Of a stretch of 12,392 nucleotides of DNA, positions 1 to 7,681 are shown piece by piece; the stretch's first letter is position 1; every line of letters begins with the position of its first letter. Where the stretch lies: the NCBI GenBank assembly GCA_029779375.1, contig JAKPAR010000169.1, positions 1 through 12,392 on the forward strand, given 5' to 3'. The notes beneath the pieces were generated by a model. It searched no databases, was not told the DNA's origin, and worked only from the letters and a program-made list of their open reading frames with translations. Source of the DNA: Bacillota bacterium (lineage in GTDB: Bacteria; Bacillota; Clostridia; Tissierellales; Sporanaerobacteraceae). Made by a program: the position numbers and the translations under genes.

Positions 1-912
1 CATGACTATTCCCATTATGGGCATAAATGCAAAGTTAAATAACCTTCCGCCAATTCCCATGGCAGCCACTGTATTGGTTCCATATAGGGAAACAAATTTT
101 AGTGTAAATATACTTGCCAAGTTTCTAGAAAGAATTTCTATACCAGAAGGCAATCCTATAGTAAGTAGCTTTTTATCTATTCCCCAATCCAAGCTAAATA
201 GGCCTTTGATAGAAATTTTAACCTTTTTATCTCCTTTAAAGAGCATTCCAAATCCTATGCTGAAAGCTACTATTGTTGAAATAACTGTAGCCAATGCTGC
301 TCCAAATACACCCAAATTAAGTCCTGGTATACTGGTTCCAGGAAAGTATTCAAACATAAACAATGGGTCCAAAATTATATTTGTAATGGCAGCTGCTATC
401 ATTATATACATAGGGCTTTTAGCATCTCCCAAGCATCTCAAAGCCGTATTTACAGAATAAGAAGAAAACATTATAGGTAAAAAGAATATTCTTATATATC
501 CATAATCAAGTGCAGCTTGTACAACTTCTTCTTCATTTGTGAAAAAGCCCAAAAGAGGTTCTAAGAAAAAAGCCATAAATACTGCTGCTATGATTGCGAC
601 AAGTGCTTTAAAAGTAAGGGTTTGTTCAACAACCTTTCTTGTCTTTTCTGTATTTCCCATGCCATAGTTTTGGGATATGAGAGAAATAGAACTGGTGCCT
701 ATTATTTCATTTAACACTTCTACCATCCAAAATACTGTAGAAAAAATTGTTACTCCCGCAACAGCAGAAGCTGATATTCTACCTACCCATATCATATCTA
801 CTATATCGTATACTGCTTGAAGGAAAAATCCCAGCATAGTAGGGATAGACATTTTGAGGAGATTTTTTCGAAGATCTCCTGTAAGAAGTTCATTATCCAA
901 TGGTTCACTCAT
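1..912 (-). CDS. MATE family efflux transporter, 3' end cut by window edge
   Basis: This is a multidrug and toxin extrusion (MATE) pump of the cytoplasmic membrane; such pumps export cationic drugs or metabolites using Na+ or H+ gradients. Translation from the ATG at 912 stays open for 304 codons to the window edge. The N-terminus is a short polar leader (MSEPLDNELLTGDLRKN), then a helix with SIPTMLGFFLQAVYDIVDMIWVG, the typical MATE opening (P in helix 1, 'vD.iwvG' at its end). SQNYGMGN, ALRCLGDAKSPM and GIEILSRN match the conserved loops of the family, and several hydrophobic helices follow one another. Family length is about 450 residues, so roughly 150 residues lie outside the window. The start is supported by GGAGATGA just upstream (minus strand). 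No substrate can be assigned. It is transcribed away from the peptide cluster. Confidence 0.93.
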   Translation of the reverse strand, partial: MSEPLDNELLTGDLRKNLLKMSIPTMLGFFLQAVYDIVDMIWVGRISASAVAGVTIFSTVFWMVEVLNEIIGTSSISLISQNYGMGNTEKTRKVVEQTLTFKALVAIIAAVFMAFFLEPLLGFFTNEEEVVQAALDYGYIRIFFLPIMFSSYSVNTALRCLGDAKSPMYIMIAAAITNIILDPLFMFEYFPGTSIPGLNLGVFGAALATVISTIVAFSIGFGMLFKGDKKVKISIKGLFSLDWGIDKKLLTIGLPSGIEILSRNLASIFTLKFVSLYGTNTVAAMGIGGRLFNFAFMPIMGIVM

Positions 913-958
913 ATTATCATCTCCTACAAATTGTTTAGCGTCTCTAAATATATAATAT

Positions 959-987
959 ATACTAATTCATTTTATAATGTATGTCAA
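959..987 (-). promoter_or_regulatory. Sigma-A type promoter for the left MATE gene
   Basis: On the minus strand a perfect -35 TTGACA (987-982) is followed after 17 bases by TAGTAT (964-959), which matches the -10 consensus at 4 of 6 positions. It lies about 50 bases upstream of the ATG at 912. The perfect -35 and spacing make it credible; the -10 is imperfect and the surrounding DNA is very A+T-rich, so the exact -10 could shift. Confidence 0.55.
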
Positions 988-1049
988 TTGAAAAAGACCA
1001 AATTCTAAGTTTTAAAAATATTTTTACTTTAATTCAGCAAAGTGCATAT

Positions 1050-1070
1050 AACAAATCAAATAAGTTTGTT
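1050..1070. repeat. Inverted repeat in the MATE/DUF1177 divergent intergenic region
   Basis: AACAAA at 1050-1055 and TTTGTT at 1065-1070 form a perfect 6-base inverted repeat with a 9-base spacer. It sits between the two divergent transcription units, where an operator could act. Short A+T-rich palindromes arise easily by chance in such DNA, so this is only a candidate regulator site. Confidence 0.25.
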
Positions 1071-1130
1071 CACTTTTACATATTGTAATGCGGTAAGATA
1101 AAAGAAATAAATAATAAAATTCAGAATTCA

Positions 1131-1160
1131 TTAAATTATCGCTCAAATGAAATTTATACT
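1131..1160 (+). promoter_or_regulatory. Candidate promoter for the DUF1177-led array
   Basis: TATACT at 1155-1160 is a 5 of 6 match to a -10 box, about 35 bases before the ATG at 1196. The best-placed -35 (TTAAAT, 1131-1136, spacer 18) is weak, matching only 3 of 6. An activator-dependent promoter is possible. The rest of the 283-base gap (913-1195) shows no RNA gene or clear riboswitch. Confidence 0.3.
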
Positions 1161-1195
1161 TTGGAGAATATCAAAACATAAAGGAGGAGATAACA

Positions 1196-2137
1196 ATGAT
1201 TTTAAAACAGGTTATGGAAATGTTTGAATTACTAGATAAACCAAATGCAAACGGCAATGAAGTTGCAAAATACATTAAGGCTCGTGGCAATGAAAATGTA
1301 GAAATAAATGTGGAAACAGTTGAAGGTGAACAAGGCAGTACTGATTTTATAAAGATACTCATAAAAGGGAAAAATGGGAAAACTAAAAGTGGTACTGCAA
1401 AGACATTAGGCATAGTTGGCAGATTAGGAGGACTAGGTGCAAGACCACATATGAATGGATTTGTATCAGATGGAGATGGAGCACTGGCTGCATTGTCAGC
1501 GGGTTTAAAATTAGTTGATATGAATGCAAAGGGAGATGTGTTGGAAGGTGATGTAATAGTTGCTACTCATATATGTCCAGATGCCCCAACTTTGGAACAT
1601 TATCCAGTTTACTTTATGGATTCACCAGTAGATATGGATACCATGAATAGATTGGAAGTTTCACAAGAAATGGATGCAATATTAGCCATAGATACTACTA
1701 AAGGAAATGAAGTGCTTAACTACAGAGGGTTTTCAATATCACCAACAGTAAAAGATGGATACATTCTTAAGATTAGTGATGATCTTGTAAATATTATGAA
1801 AAAAGTGACAGGAAAACTCCCTGTAGTATTCCCCCTTTCACAACAAGATATTACACCCTATGGCAATGATTTATACCATATAAATAGTATTCTTCAACCA
1901 AGTACTACAACAAGTTCACCAGTAGTTGGAGTTGCTATAACTACTGAAACTTCCGTAGCAGGTTGTGCTACAGGAGCAACTCAAGCTATAGATGTAGAAA
2001 TGGCAGGAAGGTTTGCTGTAGAAGTTGCTAAAGAATATGGAATTGGAAAATGTAGCTTCTATGATGAAAAAGAATTTGAGTTGTTGCTTAAATTGTATGG
2101 AGAAAATAAAAGATTTCAGACAAAGGGAAATATTTAG
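1196..2137 (+). CDS. DUF1177 family protein
   Basis: This 313-residue protein of unknown function is recognised as DUF1177 by its pattern: GSTDFIKILIKG (residues about 49-60), GRLGGLGARPHMNGFVSDGD (about 76-95), a THICPDAP segment (about 124-131), the IDTTKG motif near the middle, SPTVKDGYILK, and DITPYGNDLYHINSILQP. It has no signal peptide or membrane segment, so it is cytosolic. The length is usual for the family. The start is fixed by AAGGAGGAG at 1181-1189, 6 bases before the ATG. DUF1177 genes are typically found beside peptide ABC transporters and peptidases, as here, and the substrate-binding lipoprotein follows 44 bases downstream, so the two are likely cotranscribed. The central SDGDG-ALAAL and THICPDAP segments loosely resemble M20/M42 metallopeptidase cores, but I would not assign an activity. 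Confidence 0.88.
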   Translation: MILKQVMEMFELLDKPNANGNEVAKYIKARGNENVEINVETVEGEQGSTDFIKILIKGKNGKTKSGTAKTLGIVGRLGGLGARPHMNGFVSDGDGALAALSAGLKLVDMNAKGDVLEGDVIVATHICPDAPTLEHYPVYFMDSPVDMDTMNRLEVSQEMDAILAIDTTKGNEVLNYRGFSISPTVKDGYILKISDDLVNIMKKVTGKLPVVFPLSQQDITPYGNDLYHINSILQPSTTTSSPVVGVAITTETSVAGCATGATQAIDVEMAGRFAVEVAKEYGIGKCSFYDEKEFELLLKLYGENKRFQTKGNI

Positions 2138-2181
2138 TTTAGGCATTAAGCTTTACGATAATTTATGAGGAGGAGAAAAAA

Positions 2182-3789
2182 ATGGGAAAAAAATCATTGG
2201 TACTGTTTTTAGTTTTTGTCATGGTATTGTCATTAGCATTAACTGGTTGTGGAAACAAAGAAACTAAAAATCCATCAACTGGCAGTGAGGATACGACAAA
2301 TGACAATTCTTCGAATGAACCCAAAGAAGGTGGGACATTAACTGTTGCATTAGCAGCTATTCCAAAAACATTAGATCCTGTCAAGTATACTGGAATTTAC
2401 GAAGGAAATGTTATTCATAGTATAGCTGACAATTTAGTTTATTACAATAAGGACCTAAATGAGATAATTCCTGGATTAGCAACAAGTTGGGAAATATCAG
2501 ATGATCTTAAAACATATAAGTTTACATTAAGAGATGATGTATATTTTCAAAAAGGTAAATTCCAAGATGGAAGAAAGATGACAGCTGAAGATGTTAAATA
2601 TAGTCTTGAAAGATCAGCAAAAGAATCTGTCATGAAGAGACTTAGAATGCTTGAATCTGTTGAAATTGTATCTGACACAGAAATTATTTGTCATCTAACA
2701 GAACCAAATGCAGCATTTTTGACAGTTTTAACAGATGCAGGAAATGTCATAGTTCCAAAAGAAGAAGTTGAAGGCTGGGGAGAAGATTTTGGTACACATC
2801 TAGTTGGTACGGGACCATTTGCATTTAAGGAATGGAAAAATAGTGACAGTGTTGTTCTTGAAAGATCAGAGAATTACTGGGGAGAAAAGCCATATCTAGA
2901 TGGTGTTACTTTTAAATTTATAACTGATCAAAACATGATGACAAATGCTTTGAGAACTGGAGAAATTGATGTAGCTACAGATATAACAGGTGAAAGTATG
3001 CAAGCTATAAAAGCCGATCCAAATTTAGTACTAAATGAAAAACCAGCATTGAAAGTAATATATATTGCTATGAATTTAATGGAAGGGCCTACAAAAGATC
3101 CAAAAGTAAGGGAAGCTATTATTTCCGCAATAGACATAGATGCAATGGTCAAAGGCTTATATCCATGGGGAGAGGCACAAAGAGCATATTTGGCATTACC
3201 TCCTGGATCATGGGGATATGATGCATCTTTAGAAGAAAAAGTTCCTAAATATGATCCTGAAAAAGCTAAAAAGCTAATGGAAGAAGCTGGATATCCAAAT
3301 GGTTTCCAAACTGAAATATATGTTGCAGGAAGTGATAAAACTGCAGTTATAGTTCAAGACTATTTAAAGAAGAATTTAAATATTGACATGAAGATAAACT
3401 TACTTGAATGGGGAACATTTAGTGAAGTTGTTTCAAAGGGAAAAGCTCCTATGTATGCTATGTCATGGACATGGTATCCAGACCCTGATTTTTTCTTGTA
3501 TCAAATGTTCCATAGCAAACAAATTGGTTCATTAGGAAACGGTCAAGGATTTAGCGATCCAAAAGTAGATGAATTGTTGGATAAAGCAGTATCAGAAACT
3601 GCTGATCAAAATGAAAGAGCAGAATTGTATAAAGAAGCTTTAGGTATAATAACTGAAAACAATGGAAGAATTAATTTTGCAAATGGAAAGATTATAGATG
3701 GAGTAAACAAAAAAGTACATGGTTTTGAAAGAAGTGCAGATGGAACTATATTTATTACAAATCCAGAAATAAATGTATGGAAAGAATAA
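2182..3789 (+). CDS. Oligopeptide/dipeptide ABC transporter substrate-binding lipoprotein (family 5)
   Basis: This is the extracytoplasmic solute receptor of a DppA/OppA-type ABC importer, 535 residues, which is the normal length. It begins with a lipoprotein signal: MGKK, a hydrophobic stretch, then the lipobox LTGC with the lipidated cysteine at residue 23, followed by a polar Ser/Asn/Thr-rich linker. The family 5 signature is present (PGLATSWEISDD followed by the FxLRDDVYF and DGRKMTAEDVKYSLER segments), as are the ALRTGEID motif and the C-terminal family pattern. The ligand is probably a peptide, but related proteins bind nickel, opines and sugars, so specificity is open. GAGGAGG at 2167-2173 precedes the ATG. 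The gene is intact, whereas the permease after it is broken; unless the rest of the transporter is elsewhere in the genome, this receptor has no local partner. Confidence 0.95.
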   Translation: MGKKSLVLFLVFVMVLSLALTGCGNKETKNPSTGSEDTTNDNSSNEPKEGGTLTVALAAIPKTLDPVKYTGIYEGNVIHSIADNLVYYNKDLNEIIPGLATSWEISDDLKTYKFTLRDDVYFQKGKFQDGRKMTAEDVKYSLERSAKESVMKRLRMLESVEIVSDTEIICHLTEPNAAFLTVLTDAGNVIVPKEEVEGWGEDFGTHLVGTGPFAFKEWKNSDSVVLERSENYWGEKPYLDGVTFKFITDQNMMTNALRTGEIDVATDITGESMQAIKADPNLVLNEKPALKVIYIAMNLMEGPTKDPKVREAIISAIDIDAMVKGLYPWGEAQRAYLALPPGSWGYDASLEEKVPKYDPEKAKKLMEEAGYPNGFQTEIYVAGSDKTAVIVQDYLKKNLNIDMKINLLEWGTFSEVVSKGKAPMYAMSWTWYPDPDFFLYQMFHSKQIGSLGNGQGFSDPKVDELLDKAVSETADQNERAELYKEALGIITENNGRINFANGKIIDGVNKKVHGFERSADGTIFITNPEINVWKE

Positions 3790-3805
3790 TATATTGAAAT
3801 TTAAA

Positions 3806-3845
3806 ATTGAAAAACCTTATATAGCAATATATAAGGTTTTTCAAT
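3806..3845 (+). terminator. Intercistronic hairpin after the substrate-binding protein gene
   Basis: An 18-base perfect inverted repeat (ATTGAAAAACCTTATATA at 3806-3823 and its complement at 3828-3845) is closed by a GCAA tetraloop. It starts 16 bases after the lipoprotein stop codon. The stem's own 3' arm carries a T run (3837-3841), so it may act as a partial terminator. Such hairpins between a binding-protein gene and its permease usually protect the upstream mRNA from 3' decay and give higher expression of the receptor than of the membrane parts. No long T tract follows the stem, so readthrough is likely. Confidence 0.75.
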
Positions 3846-3878
3846 AACATCTAACAAAGAAGGTTGAGGTGAGCTAGA

Positions 3879-4433
3879 TTGGTTAAATATTCATTAAAAA
3901 GAATACTAGAATTAATACCTACTATATTCATAGTAGTATTTATAGTGTTTGTTGTAACTCGTGTCATACCTGGAGACCCTGCAGCTGTTATGTTAGGACC
4001 TCAAGCCAGCGTAGAAGCTGTGGAAGAATTGAGAGAAAATTTAGGATTGAATGACAATATATTTGTACAATTTGGCAGATATTTAAAAGGAGTTGTACAA
4101 GGAGATTTAGGAAAATCCTATTATTACAATCAACCTGTCACAAAGCTTATAAGTGAGAGATTTCCCAATACACTAGTATTAGCTATTGTAAGTATAATAA
4201 TTGGACTTCTGGTAGGTATTCCTGTGGGAGTAGTATCAGCAACTAAACAGTATTCGGCATTTGACTATATATCCATGATTTTGGCTTTAATTGGTATATC
4301 AGTGCCTATATTTTGGTTAGCGATGATGGCAGTACTATTATTTAGTGTAAATCTTGGCTGGCTTCCATCTGTAGGAATGGGTGAAGGAAGTTTTATAGAT
4401 ATAGTAAAGCATTTGATTTTACCTTCTGGTTAA
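3879..4433 (+). pseudogene. DppB/OppB-type ABC permease, truncated at 184 residues
   Basis: This is the N-terminal 60% of a dipeptide/oligopeptide transporter inner-membrane permease. The TTG start at 3879 is supported by GAGGTGAG at 3866-3873. The N-terminus VKYSLKRILELIPTIFIVVF and the RVIPGDPAAVMLG loop are diagnostic of DppB, as are LGLNDNIFVQFGRYLKGV and GDLGKSYYYNQPV. Three further hydrophobic segments follow. Homology ends at LILPSG and a stop codon comes at once. Intact family members run about 305-320 residues and carry, after this point, the EAA cytoplasmic loop (YVRTARAKG type) that docks the ATPase; that loop and the last membrane helices are absent. The product should not work as a permease. 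The break coincides with the start of M20 peptidase homology, indicating a deletion junction or misassembly rather than a point mutation. Confidence 0.88.
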
Positions 4434-4659
4434 ATCAGTTAAAGCCAATGCAAAGGATGTATTGAATATGGATATAACTGCAACATATCAATGGGCTTCT
4501 AGCGATGCTAGATATTTTAGATACAAAGGTATTCCAACCATACAATATGGTCCTGCCAACACAGAAGGAATTCATTCATACAATGAGACGGTTGATATAA
4601 AGGATTTGATAAGTTCTGCTAAAGTATATACTGGTATGATTTTAGATCTTCTTAAATAA
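4429..4659 (+). pseudogene. C-terminal remnant of an M20 family peptidase
   Basis: About 76 codons in a frame different from the permease match the last part of M20 metallopeptidases (ArgE/DapE/PepV-like). The recognisable elements are WASSDARYFRYKGIPTIQYG, then GPAN, EGIHSYNE with the His that normally binds the second metal, and a final helix KVYTGMILDLLK. The similarity begins around KSVKANAKDVL at the permease break. There is no ribosome binding site and the N-terminal catalytic portion (HxD, bridging Asp, EE) is absent. A TTG at 4462 could in principle start a 65-residue peptide, but nothing supports it. In peptide-utilisation operons an M20 gene commonly follows the ABC transporter genes, so this is best read as the far end of a gene whose front was lost. 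Confidence 0.85.
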
Positions 4660-4683
4660 TTGACTTCAAAAGAGGTGTTAAAA

Positions 4684-5829
4684 ATGCTTTTATTAAAAAA
4701 TTGTAATGTGTTTGATTCTTTAGAGGGCCAGTTTTTTTTAAGCGATATTCTAGTACAAGGTAACAAAATAGAAAGTGTCAAGAAAAATATAATAGTAGAT
4801 AATCTAGATACTCATGTCATAGATATAAAGGGAAACATAGTATGTCCTGGATTTATAGATGCTCACAGTCATATAGGAATGTGGACTTTAAACGACAATG
4901 GAAATGATGCAAATGAATGTGTAAAACCTTTGACACCAGCTCTAAGGGCTATAGATGCTTTGAATCCCTTTGATGAAGCTTTTAAAGATGCTTATTCAGC
5001 AGGTATAACAACGGTTATGATATGTCCTGGAAGTGGAAATGTTATAGGAGGACAAGCAGCTATTATAAAAACTTATGGTACTAGTGTTGAAGACATGATT
5101 ATAAAAAGTCCTGCTGCCATGAAAATTGCCTTTGGAGAAAACCCCAAAAATGTCTATTCGTCTCAAAAAAAATCTCCAAGCAGTAGAATGGCTACTGCAT
5201 TTCTCATAAAAGAAATGCTAAATAAAGCAAAAAAATACTATGAGGAAGAAAAAAATGGGTTGAACCATGAATATGATGAAGAGCTGGAAGCTTTTTTACC
5301 TGTATTCAATGGGGAGATGCCTTTAAAGATACATGTTCATAGATTAGATGATATAATGACGGCTATAAGAATTGCAGAAGAGTTTCAAATTGATTATACA
5401 TTAGATCACTGTACAGAAGGATATTTGGCAGTAGAATATATAAAGGAGAAAAATGTTCCAGTTATGTTGGGACCACTGTTTTCCTTTGCTACCAAAGTAG
5501 AAACCAGAGATGCTAGTGCAGAAGCTCCAAGAGTTTTCAATGACAAGGGAGTTTTAATATCCCTTATATCAGATCATCCTTTTATGAATTGCAAGTTTTT
5601 GCCTTTATATGCAGGTTTATTGTCTAGATACGGACTTGATATGATAGATGGTCTAAAAGCTCTTACAATAAATCCTGCCAAAGCGTTAAATATAGACGAT
5701 AGAGTTGGCAGTATTGAAGAGGAAAAGGATGCAGATTTGGTAGTATTTAATGGGGAACCTTTGGAAACTACTACAAAGGTACTTTTAACAATTATTAATG
5801 GTAACATTGTATATAAAGATTTGGATTGA
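4684..5829 (+). CDS. Metal-dependent amidohydrolase (imidazolonepropionase-like), apparently active
   Basis: This is a 381-residue cytosolic hydrolase of the amidohydrolase superfamily, which cleaves amide or lactam bonds. The start is the ATG at 4684 with AGAGGTG at 4671-4677; an earlier in-frame TTG at 4660 has no ribosome site. The N- and C-terminal ends form the usual beta-sandwich (LLLKNCNVFD ... GSIEEEKDADLVVFNGEP). The barrel shows PGFIDAHSH with H61 and H63, a candidate bridging K129 (IIKTYG), KIHVHR with H217 and H219, LDHCTE with H242, and LISDHP with D297, a full set of expected ligands. NPAKAL near the C-terminus is typical of the superfamily. The substrate is unknown; relatives act on cyclic amides, N-acyl amino acids and dipeptides. 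A 14-base gap separates it from a paralogue in tandem. The context of peptide uptake and peptidases suggests a modified peptide or acylated amino acid. Confidence 0.9.
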   Translation: MLLLKNCNVFDSLEGQFFLSDILVQGNKIESVKKNIIVDNLDTHVIDIKGNIVCPGFIDAHSHIGMWTLNDNGNDANECVKPLTPALRAIDALNPFDEAFKDAYSAGITTVMICPGSGNVIGGQAAIIKTYGTSVEDMIIKSPAAMKIAFGENPKNVYSSQKKSPSSRMATAFLIKEMLNKAKKYYEEEKNGLNHEYDEELEAFLPVFNGEMPLKIHVHRLDDIMTAIRIAEEFQIDYTLDHCTEGYLAVEYIKEKNVPVMLGPLFSFATKVETRDASAEAPRVFNDKGVLISLISDHPFMNCKFLPLYAGLLSRYGLDMIDGLKALTINPAKALNIDDRVGSIEEEKDADLVVFNGEPLETTTKVLLTIINGNIVYKDLD

Positions 5830-5843
5830 TTGGGGGATTAAAG

Positions 5844-6986
5844 ATGTTGCTACTTAAAAATGGAAAAATATTTACAATGGCAGATAGCCAAGTTATTTAT
5901 GGTGATATATTGATAGATGAAGGCAAAATTATTGATATAAATAGTTCTATACGAGAAGAAGATGCATTAGTTTTAGATGTGAGAAATCATATTGTTGTTC
6001 CTGGTTTTATTGATGGACATTGTCATGCAGGTATAATTGAAGGCGGAGTGGGAAGTGTAGGAAATGATATGGAGGAAGCAAATGACACTTTAAGCCCTGA
6101 ACTTCTAGCAGAAGATGGGATAAATATTAGAGATTGTGTCTTTGAAGCTGGAATTAGAGCAGGTGTCACAACAGTATCTGTTGCACCAGGAGAATCCAAT
6201 GTCATAGGAGGTAAATCATGTGTGATAAAAACCTATGGTCAAACATTGGAAGATAGAATGGTGAAATCTTCTTCTACTTTAAATATATCTATTGGAGAAT
6301 TTGTCAAAAGGCTTGGTGATGTAAGGGTAGAGATGCCTAGATCTAGAATGGCTATCACATATATGATAAGAAGTTTTCTAAATGGAGCTAAGAAATACTA
6401 TGAAGAAACTAAAAATGAGGATGTAGATAGGAATACTTTTAATGAGAAATATGAAAGTGTTAAGTCTATATTTACAAAGGATACAAAGGTAGAGATATGT
6501 GCTCATAAGGCTCAGGATATACAAACTGCACTGAGATTGAAAGAAGAATTTGATTTTGATTTGATACTAACTTATTGTACAGAAGCTTATTTAATTGAAG
6601 ACCAAATAGATAAAAGTATTCCTTTGATGCTAGGACCATATTTAACTGATAAATCAAATTTTGAAATAAAAAATAGAAATTCTAGTTCTCCAACTATTTT
6701 TTCTAACAAAGGATTCAATACTTGTCTTATCACAAATCATCCAGATATTCCTTTGGATTTTTTACCCATATGCGCAGCTATAGCAATTAAGGATGGGATA
6801 AGTTTTGAGAATGCACTTAAATCAATAACTATAAATCCTGCAAAGGCACTGGGCATAGATAATAGGGTAGGGAGTATTGAAATAGGAAAAGATGCAGATA
6901 TTGCTGTGTTTGATGGAGATCCTTTTAAAGCTAGAACTAAAACATGCTTCACTATAGTTAATGGTGAAGTTGCTTATAGGAGATGA
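5844..6986 (+). CDS. Amidohydrolase paralogue with missing catalytic ligands (possible pseudoenzyme)
   Basis: This is a 380-residue protein clearly homologous along its whole length to the preceding gene: shared MLLLKN start, NVIGG then IKTYG, AKKYYEE, MLGP, ITINPAKAL and RVGSIE. The start is the ATG at 5844 with GGGGGAT at 5831-5837; an upstream in-frame TTG at 5826 overlaps the previous stop and is not preferred. It keeps HxH (H59, H61 in IDGHCH) and K129. Where the paralogue has H217 it has C219 (H221 remains), where the paralogue has H242 it has Y244 (LTYCTE), and the expected catalytic Asp (D297 in the paralogue) is N298 (LITNHP). The last Asp is nearly invariant in the superfamily. The reading frame is intact, so it is under selection. 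It may be a regulatory or structural partner of the first enzyme, or have altered chemistry. Confidence 0.88.
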   Translation: MLLLKNGKIFTMADSQVIYGDILIDEGKIIDINSSIREEDALVLDVRNHIVVPGFIDGHCHAGIIEGGVGSVGNDMEEANDTLSPELLAEDGINIRDCVFEAGIRAGVTTVSVAPGESNVIGGKSCVIKTYGQTLEDRMVKSSSTLNISIGEFVKRLGDVRVEMPRSRMAITYMIRSFLNGAKKYYEETKNEDVDRNTFNEKYESVKSIFTKDTKVEICAHKAQDIQTALRLKEEFDFDLILTYCTEAYLIEDQIDKSIPLMLGPYLTDKSNFEIKNRNSSSPTIFSNKGFNTCLITNHPDIPLDFLPICAAIAIKDGISFENALKSITINPAKALGIDNRVGSIEIGKDADIAVFDGDPFKARTKTCFTIVNGEVAYRR

Positions 6987-6990
6987 GTAT

Positions 6991-7659
6991 ATGGAAAGAG
7001 TGGCAACTATAACTATAGGTCAATCTCCCAGGGTTGACTTAGTTCCAGAAATATTAAAACTTATGAGGGATGATATTGAAATTGTGGAATATGGTATTCT
7101 TGACTCCTACACCTATGAAGAAGCAGAAAATATGCTTAGACCAAATAAAGGTGACAATGTACTAGTTAGTCGAATGAGAGATGGAAGACAAATAGAAATG
7201 AAAGAAGAATTAGTACCAAATCTTATTCAAGAATGCATAAATAATATTGAAAAAGAGGGAATAAACACTATATTCTTATTGTGTACGGGAAAGTTTCCTG
7301 AATTTGAACATAAAGGACTTCTTTTAGAACCTTTTTCACTGTTGCATTCAATAGTTAAAGATGTATCAAGTGGAAAGATTGGTGTCATTGTTCCGGATAG
7401 TTCTCAAATAGATCAGACAATTGAATATTGGAGAGAAGGAGGGAATGATATTTTTGTAAGAGCTGTTTCTCCCTATAAAGATTTCTTTGACAATATAGAA
7501 AAAGAAGCCTTAGATTTTAAAAATGAGGAATTGTCTTTAATAGTGCTGGATTGTATGGGGTATTCTTTGGAGATGAAGAAAAAAGTTAAGGAAATAACGG
7601 GAAAACCAGTTTTGCTACCGAGAATAGTTATGGCAAAACTTTTGGAAGAATTGGTATAA
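6991..7659 (+). CDS. aroM: AroM family protein
   Basis: This is a 222-residue cytosolic protein matching the AroM family, whose E. coli member has about 225 residues and no firmly known role. The start chosen is the ATG at 6991, 4 bases after the previous stop, with AGGAGATGA at 6978-6986 as ribosome site; a longer reading from 6961 would overlap the amidohydrolase and lacks this support. Visible family marks are ATITIGQSPRVDLVPE at the N-terminus, the IFLLCTGKFPEF segment (C98), the IGVIVPDSSQI segment, VSPY and VLDCMGY (C188). Two conserved cysteines in two similar half-domains recall the Asp/Glu/hydantoin racemase fold, so a racemase-like activity is a possible reading. AroM genes often neighbour DUF1177 and peptide transport genes, as here. 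Confidence 0.87.
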   Translation: MERVATITIGQSPRVDLVPEILKLMRDDIEIVEYGILDSYTYEEAENMLRPNKGDNVLVSRMRDGRQIEMKEELVPNLIQECINNIEKEGINTIFLLCTGKFPEFEHKGLLLEPFSLLHSIVKDVSSGKIGVIVPDSSQIDQTIEYWREGGNDIFVRAVSPYKDFFDNIEKEALDFKNEELSLIVLDCMGYSLEMKKKVKEITGKPVLLPRIVMAKLLEELV

Positions 7660-7681
7660 ATAAGTTTCGGAGGGGATAAGT

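Noticed and set aside
2..460. Plus-strand open frame of 152 codons at the left end
   Set aside because: It is antisense to the MATE gene, whose minus-strand translation shows clear family motifs; the plus frame has no recognisable features or ribosome site.
1116..1130. CodY-like palindrome around TTCAGAA upstream of the DUF1177 gene
   Set aside because: Only the core matches; 6 of 15 positions differ from the consensus, which is expected often by chance in A+T-rich DNA.
4462..4659. Possible independent 65-residue gene starting at TTG
   Set aside because: The sequence is the C-terminal end of M20 peptidases and homology continues upstream of the TTG; no ribosome binding site precedes it.
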